Shown: positions 1-11,879 of the stretch, one piece after another
Layout: every line of letters begins with the position of its first letter
Numbering within the stretch: the stretch's first letter is position 1
Assembly: GCA_018340805.1 (NCBI GenBank)
Contig: JACMZG010000008.1
Location: forward strand, 75,082,389 to 75,146,388
DNA length: 64,000 nt
Direction of reading: 5' to 3'
Source: Microvelia longipes
Taxonomy: Eukaryota; Arthropoda; Insecta; Hemiptera; Veliidae
The notes under the pieces: model-generated
Told to the model about the DNA's origin: nothing
The model's database searches: none
The model's input: the letters and a program-made list of their open reading frames with translations, nothing else
Made by a program: the position numbers and the translations under genes

Positions 1-2089
1 ATTCCATTCCTTTTTTTAAGCTTGAACATTATTCCTTATAAACACACGCCAAGAAATATTATTAAATTATTAATTAGTTGCAGCATATTACACCACTAAT
101 TTATTACTTATAAGTTCCATTTTCTTTAATTAAACAACATAAAAATTGCATAAAAATATTTAATGTTCTGTCAAAATAAAACTCTCGATATTCTTAGTTT
201 AAAAATTCTCTACTAGGTAGTGCTGGTTGTCAAAATTTTTTTATGTACGTAAAATTGAGAGTAGGACTACATTTCAAATTAAATAGAACATATTAGGTAG
301 ATAGAAGTGATAATGTAGGATTTTGACAATTTTTCATTGATTTGACATCAACATTTATCTAAATACCAAATTTTAAGAGTCTACGATTACTGATCGTGCC
401 TTAAAATTTTGATGAGTGAGTGAGTGAATGAGTGTCAAAACTGCCTAATTTTGAGCCATTATTTCTCAACACATGTGAAAAAACCATCATTTTATATAGG
501 TAAAGATATGAAAATTCAGTAGAATTGGTCAGCTCAACAAGATTTAATATTAAAATTATACTATCTACTTAATAAAAACATACGACGGGATAAAAATAGC
601 CTCAAAATGGGTCCTGTAAAGGATGGTACACCAAGTACCGCTAGACTTGGCGGAGGCACTGTCATGCACCCCAAATAATGAGTTTCTACTTTTTTTTACT
701 CTTTCTAAACTTGTAATTTTTAATTTTTGATCTCGGATAATATATTTCTGATTTTTTGGTGCTGATAACTAGGTCTAGGACAACTGTAACATAAACTTTT
801 GATTCTGATAAGAGTAATAATAACTGAGCCAGGCATTCGATGCATCTACCGACTTCTAGTAAGCTCAGATTTGTTTATTAATTATTTTATAATTTTATTA
901 TTATTTTTATTTAATCAGAAATACTAATACTCATTAAACAGGTCCAGCTCGGCTCACTATATGCTCCTTAACGCAGCCAAGAGGCCATTTAATTGGCCAC
1001 GTCATAATTGAATTTTTAAATTCTTGCCTTCGCTTCAAAGCTTTTAGCCTCGAAGCCTACGCGTCGAGTGATCGCTTTACGACAAACCCGGCGAACAGTT
1101 GTTGGTCTTACCGCCTGGCGCTCTCTTTAATTTTACCAATCACGACAAAAAACATAAAGCTACGACATTTTTAATTTTGTATTTAAAAATCCATTTTTCT
1201 GGTCGTTTCGGCTTTATATGCGTTCAAAAAATACCAACAACTGCTACATTTAAATGTTGAAAGAAATAACCAAACATAAACATGAAATCTCACTGCGCCA
1301 AATCTAATTCAATAAATATACAATAGGACGAATTCGACCAAACCCACAGCTACCTAAACCCAGCTGTTCTTCTAAAACTAAATATAATAGACTATAGAAT
1401 TTTCATTGCCAAAAGGCCAACTAGATTTATCCGACCGTGAAAGTGTGTCACAACTCTTTAAATGTTACACTGAGTCCTCAAATATAAAAAGTACTACAAT
1501 GCGTAGCAAAACTGAAAATAATAACCATTTTATATAAATTATAAAATGGAAACAACTGTTGCTTTAATACAGTAAGTGTAACAGATACAGAAAGTGTTAT
1601 ACAATATCTATTCGTATTTAACGCTACTATAATATTTTTTTTTTGAGGTAGTACGTAATTGAGCACTTTATTGGACCGTTTTTAGGATGAGAAGCCAATC
1701 ATTGTATAGGAGGTTATTTAGTACTTTTCACCTCCGAGGACATAATGAATGTAAAAAAACTCCTAGGACGTAAAAGTAATTCATATGTTGCCGCCATTTA
1801 CTGTAATGTAGCGTGTTCAAAAACAATCTGTGTTAAACCTTCATGAGTTTTCTTTAAAACGTTCATTTCGTTTCTGTTTTTGTTCGTAGACTAATTATTT
1901 TTCGTTTTTAAAAGTTGTTCTATTAACAATTTTTGTGTGTTTATTTGGTAAAGCTTTTATTTTGAGTAAAAAGTGTGAAGCTATGGATGAATTCATGAAG
2001 ACGATAATATGGAGTTAATTGGACATTTGTTTGTTTTTTTAAATTAAGTATATAGCGCAGTTTATTTAATGAGTGCTACCGCAAAAAAA
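1..2089. other. AT-rich intergenic or intronic DNA with repeat debris
   Basis: No gene is supported. Positions 232-470 hold, in reverse orientation, a degenerate copy of a dispersed repeat also seen at 12300-12480; both share a run of GACT/GAGT steps followed by a TAAGGCAC block. A small patch at about 940-1130 is richer in C, G and CpG than its surroundings and reads on the minus strand through a GTAAGA donor-like site near 1110, but no open frame of useful length accompanies it. Confidence 0.5.
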
Positions 2090-2211
2090 TAGTATTATGC
2101 ATCCGGTGAGAATGTCTTTATGTCTGGCAATTTTTCCGACTCGCTTCGCTCGTCGGTAAATCTAATTGCCGTGACATAAAGACACATTCTCCGCCTATGC
2201 ATAAATAACTA
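2090..2211. mobile_element. Small fold-back element, 122 bp
   Basis: The left arm (from 2090, TAGTATTATGCATCCGG) is the inverted complement of the right arm ending at 2211. The arms also share an AATGTCTTTATGTC block and its complement. The loop carries the mirror-symmetric motif GACTCGCTTCGCTCGTC at 2138-2154, which recurs at 5014-5030 and 10199-10215. This looks like a non-autonomous palindromic element; no coding capacity. Confidence 0.7.
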
Positions 2212-2565
2212 TTTCTTTTTCTCATCAACTAAGGCAGGTAAATATAAAAAGTATTGTGTTGATCCTAAAAATCGAGGCTCATTTTAGTCCAAATGAGATT
2301 TTATTAGAATTACTCATTTGAGAAGCGTTTATATAAGACGTTTTGAGTGGTTTTATAATCCAGTGATGTAATGTCCAGGAATGTTTATAAGCAGTGTTTA
2401 TGTTAAAAATTTGAAATTTAGGATTAAAATTAATTTCATAAAATAACACACGCTAAATAAGAGCCAAATTACAATTTGGTTCGAAAATTTAACATGGAGG
2501 ACGATTTTGTCGGGTGATTGTCTAAAGAGTACTGACAAACACGGATACTAAGTTTTAACAAACTA

Positions 2566-3486
2566 AAGGCCCGTCTACAATCTTAAGTTAGGTTAGGAAG
2601 AATCGAGAAGTGAGAATTCCTCAGGAAGAATCGAAGAGTGAAGAATTTCTCACTTAGAACAAACTATTTTGAAATTCCGCTCTTTAGACTTAAGAGATCC
2701 GTAAACACGTCTACAACCTCTGAGTTGTTAAGTCAAGTTTTTAAAGTTACAATTACACAATATAGCTGTATTTAGACTACTTTTCTTCCTACCATCTACA
2801 CACATTTTATTTATTTATTAATGGTAACAACGAGCAGAGCTCAATAACAATTTTAATACAATTTAAATAAACATAAACTACTAATAAACTAAATAATAAA
2901 CTACTTTTCTTTCTACCGTCAACACACATTTTATTTATTTATTTATGGTAACAACGAGCAGAGCTCAATAACAATTTTAATACAATTTAAATAAACATTG
3001 CTTTTTCAATGATCTTTCTTTCCATTTTTTAAAGACTTTTTGCAAATATTTTTTTACTTTACTTCTAAAATCGACCGTGTTTTATTTATTTTAATTAATA
3101 ATAAAATCAAATGGATAGGTAATTGTTGGGCGTTATTTTCCTTATCTCTAGTATGTCTACAGACGTAGGACCTCATCCATTTCAAAACTATATAATTCAA
3201 AAAAAAAGAAAAATATATATTATATAAAAAATTCAAACAACAAACAATCACATATCACATATCAAACAACACAATCAAACAATCAATCACGCGTTTACAA
3301 AATATAATCATTCAAAACAGATAACGTAGTACATTCTTCTTTAGGTAACTTATAAAAAACCATTTTTATGGTTTTCCTAAGCCAAAAGAGCGGGAAAAAG
3401 AATTATTTAAGAAGAAAAAGAGATTTTGAAAAATTCTTCACTTCTTCAATTCTTCCTAACTTAACTTAAGATTGTAGACGGGCCTT
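2566..3486. mobile_element. Non-autonomous TIR element, ~0.92 kb
   Basis: Terminal inverted repeats of roughly 50-60 bp start AAGGCCCGTCTACAATCTTA at 2566 and end with the complement at 3486. Both flanks contain AAACT close to the boundary, compatible with a short target duplication. Inside, a segment of about 100 bp is directly duplicated (about 2781-2876 and 2898-2998). No transposase frame is visible, so the superfamily is not assigned. Confidence 0.8.
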
Positions 3487-3659
3487 AAAACTCTATATAA
3501 ATAACAATGAAAGAAAATTTAACACTTAGTTTTAAAAAAATTCCGACCTGTCAGACGATATTAATGAGAACGAATTGACGGGGAAACAATTATTAATTCA
3601 TTTAATGTCAGTGTCATAATAGATATTTATGTACCAAAAGAGTAAAAAATAATATCATT

Positions 3660-4220
3660 TCCCTGAGCTGTTAGTTGGTTCCTAAGGTGAAAGCCGAGGG
3701 AACCAAAGCATTTAATTCTCGAGGCGAAGCCAAGGGCGGTAATTGGAAAAGGAGAAAAATAGCATTTCACTCTCAAGGTGCATACAAGACTTTATCTCCA
3801 AATGTTGGCGTCATTTAATTTTTGTTACATTCTTATTTTTTTACGTTTTTTTTGTATTTTTTTGACGTTTCAACTTATTTTGACCTGAAACGGATTTAGG
3901 GCCAATCAATTTTTTTGCCGGGTCCCCCTTATACATGTTTGGAGTGCCACCTCGGGCAACAAATCTGATCAGTCCCCTTTAGAAATGTAGAGGATACCAC
4001 TACCGAAAAATAATTGGCTCAAACCTAAATGATAGGAAATTTCTTTTTCTACCAAGGGAGTGGAAAGTTAGTTTTTACTCCCAAGGAAGTGAAAAGTCAG
4101 TTTTTACTCCCAAGGGAGTGAAATGTTAGTTCTTACTCCTAAGGGAATAAAAAGGTAATTTGTACTTCCAAGGAAAGTAAAAATTGTTTTTTTTTTAATA
4201 GTCAATAAACTCCACATTAT
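3660..4220. repeat. Dispersed repeat family A with short tandem palindromic motif
   Basis: This segment is related to 58370-58690 and, in its right part, to 60650-60810. It contains a hairpin with arms TTGGTTCC (3675-3682) and GGAACCAA (3699-3706). From about 4045 to 4195 a unit of about 35 bp centred on the near-palindrome ACTCCCAAGGGAGT is repeated four times with drift. The same motif occurs at 60749-60764. Confidence 0.6.
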
Positions 4221-4950
4221 ATATACACCGTCTGTTGATAAAGAAAATTAAAACTGCACAGAAGTAATAGAAAATTTCGTTGGGCCGGTTACCTCAAGTG
4301 TTGTCGCAAAGTCATGTCTGCGCGTCCTATACTAAAAAATTTTATAAAAAAACATCATTTTAACACATTGTATTTGTGATATAAATAAATAATTATTAAG
4401 TGTATTGTTAACAAATTACCCTGGCGACCAACACGACAGACCCCGCTAGTTAATAAATCTTCGTAAAATATCGTAAATCTCAGATTTAATTAATTCAATT
4501 AAAAACCCCCAAACACAAATCTTAGAAAACAAAGCGTAAGTCAACAAACTTTCACGAAAAATTCGAATATCAATATCAAATATTATGATACCATTCTGTC
4601 ATAGAACACAACAGTATAAAAATAGTCGTGATTTAAATCTCTTATTTAAATATTTATAAACTTCTATAAATAACTGTTTGAACAACAAAAACCGATAGCA
4701 GAGCGCAGTACATAAATCTCTGTACATTTCATTTCTAAATCTAGACTTATAAATATGACAGGATAATAAACGAGCACACAAATATGTCGTACTGGTGGAT
4801 TGTATTAGTTATTTCGCTACTGAATAATAACTTGAGCACTGCAACCGCCTTTTGATATTTTTAAAACAATCTACACAATGATTATATTTTCATGTTTAAA
4901 ATATAGTTCTATTATTGTTATAAAAAGTTATTAATCAATTTAAATGTTAA
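4221..4950. other. AT-rich DNA, nothing recognised
   Basis: No splice-framed open reading frame, RNA gene or clear repeat was found. Short open frames here have no coding signature. Confidence 0.4.
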
Positions 4951-5720
4951 AAAAGGGTACGGGGTACTTCGGAACACCACATCAGATTCGCTAAGATCAT
5001 CCACACTACTTCAGACTCGCTTCGCTCGTCCTTACAATATAAAAATCCGCGAATGTACTTTAGCAAGTCTTTGGACTCGCTTAGCTCGTGAATACATTCG
5101 TTCATTCTCAAAGGTCACCCATCTAGGAACTGACCTCTTAACTAGCAGCTTAACTTTTAAGATCCACCAAAAACTGTATATACTGCCGATATGATTGCCG
5201 CCGAAAACCAATAAACTTATTTGTAACGTAAAGTAATACACTTGAACCAAATTTCATCTCAATTAGATTATTTATTTTTCTTTTTTTAAACTTTACAAAT
5301 AATTTGATTAAAATCGAACTAATGCTTATAATGACATGAAACTTGGCACATATCTTGGTCACATATATGACTACATGCGTGACGAATATCAAACTGATCG
5401 ACAATTTTTTCCGAGTTTTATATTTTTTTAAAATATTTACTGAGTCATTATTGCGAGTCAATGACGTCATAAAACATTATTTTCCGAGCAAAACAAGAAT
5501 TAAAGATTAAATTTTGTATAAAGTTTCAAGTCTCTAGCATAAATACACTGAGAGATACGATGATAACTAACACACTCATGCAGACAGACAACTTTGCGAA
5601 AACTTTAAAACATTAAACATTTATGGTCTTTAAAACACCTGAAACAGATGATTCAGCTAAATTCCCCGTTCCATATTTTTTGTTTTGGAAATTAAATTCT
5701 TTTGCTACACTATAACGAGG
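4950..5720 (-). repeat. Dispersed repeat family B (5S-like), full-length copy
   Basis: About 0.75 kb, shared with 61110-61830 (same orientation), with 14110-14575 and 19130-19540 (opposite orientation), and in part with 13870-14045, 36090-36480 and 57905-58370. Shared landmarks, in order on the plus strand, are a GTACGGGGTAC-like end, the 5S-like segment in reverse, a CATGAAACTTGGCACATAT-type block, a CTCTAGCATAAATACACT block and a CAGACAGACAACTTTG block. No reading frame is conserved, so it is probably non-autonomous. The strand given is that of the 5S-like segment. Confidence 0.75.
5104..5168 (-). other. 5S rRNA-like segment inside repeat family B
   Basis: Read on the minus strand it runs from GGATC through an AAGTTAAGCTGC stretch that resembles the 5S A-box, to GGTCAGTTCCTAGATGGGTG ACC, which closely resembles the 5S C-box (TTAGTACTTGGATGGGAGACC in canonical 5S genes). 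It is not an intact 5S gene. Five comparable segments occur elsewhere in the window. Confidence 0.65.
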
Positions 5721-5724
5721 AAAA

Positions 5725-6468
5725 GTAAAAATAGATTTTTTAAATCAACAAACAATATGGACTAAATAACTTTAACAATAGAATGAAACATGTTAAAAAA
5801 TGAAAGGTATTTACCAAAATGAAACATTCTTGTAAATATCAGATAACTTACCTGAAACAAAAGAAATATAATTATTATTAAACTATGGTACATTTAAATA
5901 TAATGGTAAAAAAGCCAAAACTCCCAAGGAGGAGAAATGAATATATTTGAGGTTATTAAGTAAATTTCAGTGTTTTTTACTTCGTCAGCAATGATTCCTT
6001 GAGCTTGTTTCTGTATTTTTTTTTAATAATATCACAATATATTACGGTATAATTATTATTATTAATACAAATATTAAATTTGTTTACATAAAACATTATG
6101 TAAACAATATAATTTAAAAAATAAAGTTGGCAACCCTGATATCTACGGCTTGTTTTAATTTTTTACCATGAGTTGTCAAATTTGTGTCATCGGTTTTTTT
6201 TATTTTTTGTTCATTTACTTTGTTTAAATAAAAGCAGTAGGTATTTTAAAACGTAAATAAACGATAACTATTATAAACAAACGAAAAGTAGCTAATAATC
6301 ATAATGAATCAGATAAATAATAAGGAGAATGAACATAGAAACCATTGATGAATTATTGGACCACACAAAAACCTGATATTTTAAGTATTGCATCACCTTC
6401 AAAACAGTGTTTACTGCCAGCAAAATCTCGCAGTAAGCAGAAAAAACTTTTCTGCCGTAAGTAGATAA
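5725..6468. other. AT-rich DNA, nothing recognised
   Basis: No coding exon or repeat boundary found. A palindromic CTCCCAAGGAGG variant of the family A motif lies near 5931. Confidence 0.35.
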
Positions 6469-6724
6469 AATAATATAGTATGCTACTATGCAGCAAAGGA
6501 AAAATTGCTGACTCGTTCTAGCATTTGTCTGCATCGGCTCCGCCTCTGCAGGCAAATTGCCATTTGCCTGACTCGGCTTCGCCTCGTCAGCCAAATGGGT
6601 TAATTACCAGCCTCGGCAGACGCATTTTTTAATAGCCTGACCTCGCCTTCGGCCCGGGGGCTAATTTATAAAACTCGTCCGCAAAATTCCATTTTGCTGC
6701 CTAGTAGCATAATATACTATTATT
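6469..6724. mobile_element. Short TIR element with GC-rich hairpin interior, 256 bp
   Basis: The ends AATAATATAGTATGCTACTA (6469 on) and its imperfect inverted complement (ending at 6724) form TIRs of about 30 bp, followed on both sides by GCAGCAAA. The interior is far richer in GC than the surroundings and consists of successive short palindromes around CTTCG or CTCCG, such as CTCGGCTTCGCCTCG and a CCTTCGGCCCGG block. An apparent minus-strand frame over it is a by-product of these motifs. Confidence 0.7.
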
Positions 6725-7063
6725 GACTTATTGCCTGTTTATAGTTCTAATAAACTAGTGGCATGTACAGATGAAATTATAACATTTTCTGATGTGACAT
6801 AAAGACAGAGTAACAGTATTAAATTAATTTTTAAAACAGAATTATGTTTGAGTATTATATCCTAATCTCTAAGTTGCATCTTGATTTTTATATTAATTAT
6901 TTTTTCAATTAGCTATGTATAAGTATGCTTTAGTTTGAAATTAAAAAGTGAATTACACTTAAAGGGCAGACGGCTTTAGGCCATGCCTTATTTATGTAGA
7001 CTTTAATTATGTATTTTTTCACTTAAAATTTGTTAAAATATACATATTTACTTACTTACTTCA

Positions 7064-7071
7064 TATATATA

Positions 7072-7161
<90 letters not shown>
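7064..7161. repeat. (TA)n microsatellite
   Basis: Nearly uninterrupted TA dinucleotide repeat of about 100 bp. Confidence 0.95.
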
Positions 7162-7165
<4 letters not shown>

Positions 7166-7861
7166 CTTCAGGTGATTCATCACAAATGTCCTATGAGCTT
7201 TCCCAATGAGTCAAAAAAATTATAACCGTAATTATAGTAAATATTTAATGGAGTTAAAAATTGCAATGATATTTATAATTTAATACAAGAGAGTCACGAA
7301 GAAAAGGGTAGATGAGGATGAGATCATCTCTGATACAATGAACCGAAATAGACGCAGACGCTGTTTCCATTTATTGGCATTAGCCATGTTAATTCAAGTG
7401 AAATTTTTACATTAATTAGTCCTATTATACATAAAATTATGGACATATAAAATATATATATATTTTTTCAAATAAAAAAAAGAAAATCAATGAATCTTAA
7501 TACTTTAAACAGTTACGATAATAAGTAAGGTAATTTTAAAAGTTTGCTAATTTAATGCTTAAGAGAATTTTTAAGGAACATAATGTTTCATTAGAATTAT
7601 ATGTAGACATATATAAGTTTAAGAAAAAGTACAAAATTTATATAAAAACGAGATAGCCAAGACAAACTTTTAATTTAGCTTTTATTCGTATTTTTTTTTT
7701 TTAATTCTTCTTGCATAGTTATTTGACCAAATAAAAATATAATTAGTAATCATTTTACTCCTAAGTAAAAGATAAATTTAAAAATTATTTAGGATGACTA
7801 AAGAAAGTTTTTATTTAATCAAAAGTCAAATGATGTAGAGATAAAGCTTAAAAATGCAAAT

Positions 7862-7905
7862 TAAATTAAATAATCTCTAAAAAAATTTAGAGATTATTTA
7901 ATTAA
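7862..7905. repeat. Perfect AT-rich hairpin
   Basis: Arms AATTAAATAATCTCTAAA and its exact complement (18 bp) are separated by a 4-nt A-rich loop. It could be a remnant of a small fold-back element. No evidence that it is a microRNA precursor. Confidence 0.6.
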
Positions 7906-8599
7906 TTAATTGATTATCTACTCCTATTTCGTCGAAGTTTTATAAATACGCAAGTCATGTAAACTCGAACTGTGAATATTATTTCCTTCTCTAATGGTAA
8001 TAAACCCGGATATGAGAAACGTGACTTATAGCACTTGCAAAATGGAGCAAAAACGCAAAATGAAGCAAAAACGTATTTATCCAATTTTGATTAATAAACA
8101 TTCAAATTGTTGGAAATTTCATCTTTCAAATTGTTTTGAAATGTCGCCTTTACGTTTTGTACGCGAGATATTAAGAACTATAGAAACTAAAGCTAAAAAA
8201 TAAATGCAGACAGTGATAAATGTTCAACTTTGACCCACGGACTTGGAGGTGTAAAGGATCCTTTCAGCAAGGTTAGATCAGATCCTTGGTGTTGAGTCGC
8301 ACAAAGCACTCCACATCCACAGCAACACACACATCCCCAAAGACTCAAAGCTTCATAGGTTGAAAGTTTGTAATGATAAACTTTTGAAGACCCAGAGGAC
8401 AAAATAAACTATTTTAGAAAAATGTAAGGCCTACGCTGAAACACTGGATTCAAGCCAATCTTATTGGATGCAGTCGTAGAAGAGTAGGACAGTAATACAA
8501 ACAAGAGCATAAAGATGTCAAACAAAAAGATAATAGAGCAGTATGAAGAGCAAAGAAGCAAAACATGTGGTAAGAATGAAATTCAAAACGAAGAAAATA
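7906..8599. other. Unassigned region before the CA/TA repeat
   Basis: Positions 8210-8500 have a more balanced base composition than the surroundings. Short open frames exist on both strands, but none resembles a known protein and all are stopped within about 70 codons. Probably degenerate repeat sequence. Confidence 0.3.
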
Positions 8600-8618
8600 C
8601 ACACACACACACACACAC

Positions 8619-8691
<73 letters not shown>

Positions 8692-8692
8692 T

Positions 8693-8727
<35 letters not shown>

Positions 8728-8755
8728 GACGTTTTAAGTCACCTTATTTAAACCT

Positions 8756-8790
<35 letters not shown>

Positions 8791-8820
8791 ATATATTATA
8801 TTATATATATATATATAATA
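8600..8820. repeat. Compound (CA)n(TA)n microsatellites with duplicated flank
   Basis: A (CA)n run from about 8600 is followed by two long (TA)n tracts (about 8630-8727 and 8757-8819). The sequence after each tract (ATGACGTTTTAAGTCACCTT, then nearly the same again at 8820) is duplicated, so the second tract and its flank arose by local duplication. Confidence 0.85.
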
Positions 8821-8859
8821 TGACGTTTTTTAAGTCACCTTATTTAAACGAATTTTAAT

Positions 8860-10317
8860 GAAGTAAGAATAAGTCTTATTCTGACTTATAGAAAGTTCCG
8901 TTTTGATCCGAGAGCAGAGTTATCGTCTATACGCAAGGATAGAAACTTTTAAATAAAATAAACTTGATATGATAGAATAAGAATAAGTTCAGAAGGCCAA
9001 GCGAAATTACCACCCTCCCTCTCTAACTCCCCCTCCATTATTTTCAAATGAAATTCGCTAAAACTCATCCAACTCAAACTCTGACAATATGATCTTGAAA
9101 CCTCTGTACCGATAAAGTATCAGAGGAAGATACGCTTTGAAATTCTATCCTTAGAGTAAATAACGCATAATGATGTCATATATTGTTGGCAGCACTGTCC
9201 GTGACATCAAACTCGGCGCAATTGTGAATAATGAGTTTTAGTAGTACTAAACCGTGAGTGCCAAGCATATGCGTCAGACTCAACAATTATACAGTCCATT
9301 ACGTATCATATATTTTTAGCAAATTAAAATAAATAGCTTATGAGATCAACAGCACTGAGAAGGAGAGGGGATGGCGGTCACAAACTGGGAGAAAGAAAAA
9401 GAAATCTTTCTGATTCTTCTCACTCAGAAAATATAAAACTGACGTTACAAAAAATAACTATAACTATAAACCAACACAGAAAAACAAATGAAAGTACAAC
9501 GTAAAAAAAGGATAAGAGGTGTTTTCAATAAGAAAAAAAAGAGTGGGCACAGTAATGTCTATTGTTACAAAAAAATAAGAGTTAAGTCATAGGAGCGTAA
9601 GACTACATCTCGGAATATCCGGAGGAGGCAAGCCCACAACTCTGCCGCCAGTGACAACAAAATTGCCGTGGGCAATTGCACAATGTAAAAATTACTTTGC
9701 GATAAATTGATATCTTTTTTCCTTAAACTTTTTTAAGGAGGAGAAAGTACAAGAGTAATTTGTAGATTTACTTTAAAGATAAGTAACTTAAGATTATACA
9801 ATACAATCATAATGTTATATTAGTTTGTTATTCAATTTTCTTCAAAAGGAAGCAAAATCAATGCATTTCAATAATAATGATCTTCCACTGAAAAAAATGC
9901 TCTAATGCCTTCAGATCTATGGCAGATATTAAATATAAGCCTTATTCTTTTATCATTATTTTTTAAGGCGGCTGTAAAGGTTCTTCATTACTGCTCCAAA
10001 AACGGTAGTAAAGAACAATTTTATTGAAACAATTATATTTAAATTTAAAAATTTAAATTGCATCCGTCGGTTGTAAAATTTCAGTTTACAGCCGCAACGC
10101 AAATTAGTAAGTAAAGAAAATAAATTTAAATATATTTTTGTTTAATTTTACTTGCCTGAAAGCCCCCCCCCCTCCCATTAATTTAAAAATTAGTTATTGA
10201 CTCGCTTCGCTCGTCAGAGCCGAGGATCCCAGGCACCCTCGGCTCTTTCTAGGTAACCTCTAGAAAAGATAATAATACAAAAAAAAAGAAATCATAATTA
10301 ATATAGCACAATTTAAT
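8860..10317. other. Repeat-derived intergenic DNA
   Basis: 8880-9260 resembles 60100-60620: a CGTCTATACG/CGTTCGCCATACG block, an adjacent (TA)n tract and a later ATTCGCTAAAA block are shared. The mirror motif GACTCGCTTCGCTCGTC lies at 10199-10215, directly followed by a hairpin with arms AGAGCCGAGG (10216-10225) and CCTCGGCTCT (10237-10246). No gene found. Confidence 0.45.
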
Positions 10318-10323
10318 TTTATT
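10318..10323 (-). promoter_or_regulatory. Candidate poly(A) signal of the F-box gene
   Basis: AATAAA on the minus strand, about 220 bp past the F-box stop codon. Position and hexamer fit, but such hexamers are common in this AT-rich DNA. Confidence 0.35.
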
Positions 10324-10544
10324 ATACACATCATACATTCCAGATAATATGATAACAGTCATTTTAACAATACATAATGGTCATAAAAAAATAGACTACA
10401 AATACATCAGATCGAATTTTAAAATTTATAAAACGTTATTAAAAAAAACATATTGGGCTAAGGGACAAAAACTAAAGCAAGTAACTAACGCCGTTTAACT
10501 TAAAGATTTCAGGAATGGAGTAAAGTGTTACTCCAATAACAGTT

Positions 10545-11561
10545 CTAAGATTCTTTTCTACCAGTGTCCCGCAGAAATGTCTCTTTAGGAAATATTGGTC
10601 GCACAAATGCTCCGGTCATTTTAACACCAAAATGGCCTTTCCAGAAAGTATTATCTTTACCTTTATGTATAAACATTAAATATCTAGCTCCCTTAGGGTA
10701 GGGACTTCTAATAATTCCGGATATTTTCATCCAATCGTTTTTATATAAGCAATAATCAGGTACGTATAACTCTCCAATCGCCGTTTTTATTGTCGGCAAA
10801 GCATCAGGATCTTCGTCAAATAAACAAAAAAACTCGTTAGTTTCTTGACCATAAGATACAGCTAAAGGTTTACAATTCTCATCAAGGAGTAAAACATGTA
10901 ATGAATATACGCCACTGATAGTCAATCTGATGGCTATTCGTTCGCCACACTAAAAATCAGGTTGGATCTCATCCATAATTTTATCAGATAGACCAAAACA
11001 AGATAACTTAATTTTTTGTGATTTAGTACACCAACCATACGAAGTAACGAAGCAAGATTTATTATATCCTATTTCATGACACAAAGGTAATGGAGTGACA
11101 GGACCCACCGGTTCTTCTTCAACGTCCCATCCGTCACCTCCATTTTCCTTGATTTCCCAATATTTGAATTTCTCTTGTCCACAATTATTTTTTAAAATGT
11201 TAATTTTGAAAATATCTTTCTTAATAATCCAATAACAGAGCCACCAGGGTATTAGTTTGACTGATGGAAGTCCAACTAGTTGCTCGCTGACGACACATTT
11301 CTCATTCATAACGTTATCTTCAATTATTTCTTTCCAAACTTTACAAACAAACCTGCATTTGAAAATTAACGAATCTTCGTCTACATATTTTAAAATATTA
11401 ATTAAAATTTCAACTGGTATATAAAATTTTAATTTCTTATCGTTTGTAAAACACAATCCGTTGATAATGTCCTCATCCTTAAATCCTTTGCTGTTAGAAC
11501 GAGATCCGTTGAAATTGTCTGAATGTTTATTTCTTCCCAAAGCTTGGAAAAGTTTATGCAT
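10545..11561 (-). pseudogene. F-box protein with FBA domain, interrupted by one in-frame TAG
   Basis: Proteins of this family (FBXO2/6/44/17/27) are substrate receptors of SCF ubiquitin ligases; the F-box binds SKP1 and the FBA domain binds clients, in vertebrates often N-glycans. The frame from ATG at 11561 to TAA at 10545 has 339 codons and no intron. The F-box is at about residues 46-88 (FYIPVEILINILKYV, then CRFVCKVWKEII). The FBA domain runs from about 105 to the end, with the hallmarks KENGGDGWDVEEEP, FVTSYGWC, and near the C-terminus FWKGHFGVKMT. Codon 204 is TAG (10950-10952), directly after IQPDF; the same frame resumes as CGERIAIR, LTISGVYSLHVLLLDEN, exactly where the family expects the linker between the two FBA halves. 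Nothing else is broken: no frameshift over about 1 kb. It is therefore a recent pseudogene, a readthrough gene or a sequencing error. Without readthrough the product would be 203 residues with half an FBA domain. The UAG-U context is not an obvious readthrough signal. The single-exon structure would fit a retrocopy, but no poly(A) tract or target duplication was identified. Confidence 0.85.
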
Positions 11562-11879
11562 ATTAAAAATATTTAAAAATTTATTAACACAAAATAAACA
11601 ACTGGTAAGCCAATTAAGAAACTAAAGCCTAAAAAATCCTTTTACTATTTTTTTACAACTTTAACACTGGTTTTAGCACAAGAATACAATTTGGTCTCAA
11701 AAGAGAACAACAAGCATCAGCAGCGAACAATGCATTGAGACTGGTTACCAGATAACAAGAAAAATATTGTCTTCCAAATCTAATTCAGATAATAGTTATT
11801 GTCGATAAGATGATTCATTCTAATAAATAATTGCTTTTAACAAAGAAAGATTAGAGAACTTATCTAGGTAAAAGATAAT

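Noticed and set aside
6292..6594. Minus-strand frame starting MADEAKPSQANGNLPAEAE
   Set aside because: The protein-like start comes from the GC-rich palindrome string inside a TIR element. After about 30 codons it leaves the element's GC-rich part and becomes AT-driven, with no homology.
7064..7161. (TA)n tracts as functional elements
   Set aside because: At least ten comparable microsatellites occur in the window; they are ordinary for such AT-rich genomes and no specific role is indicated.
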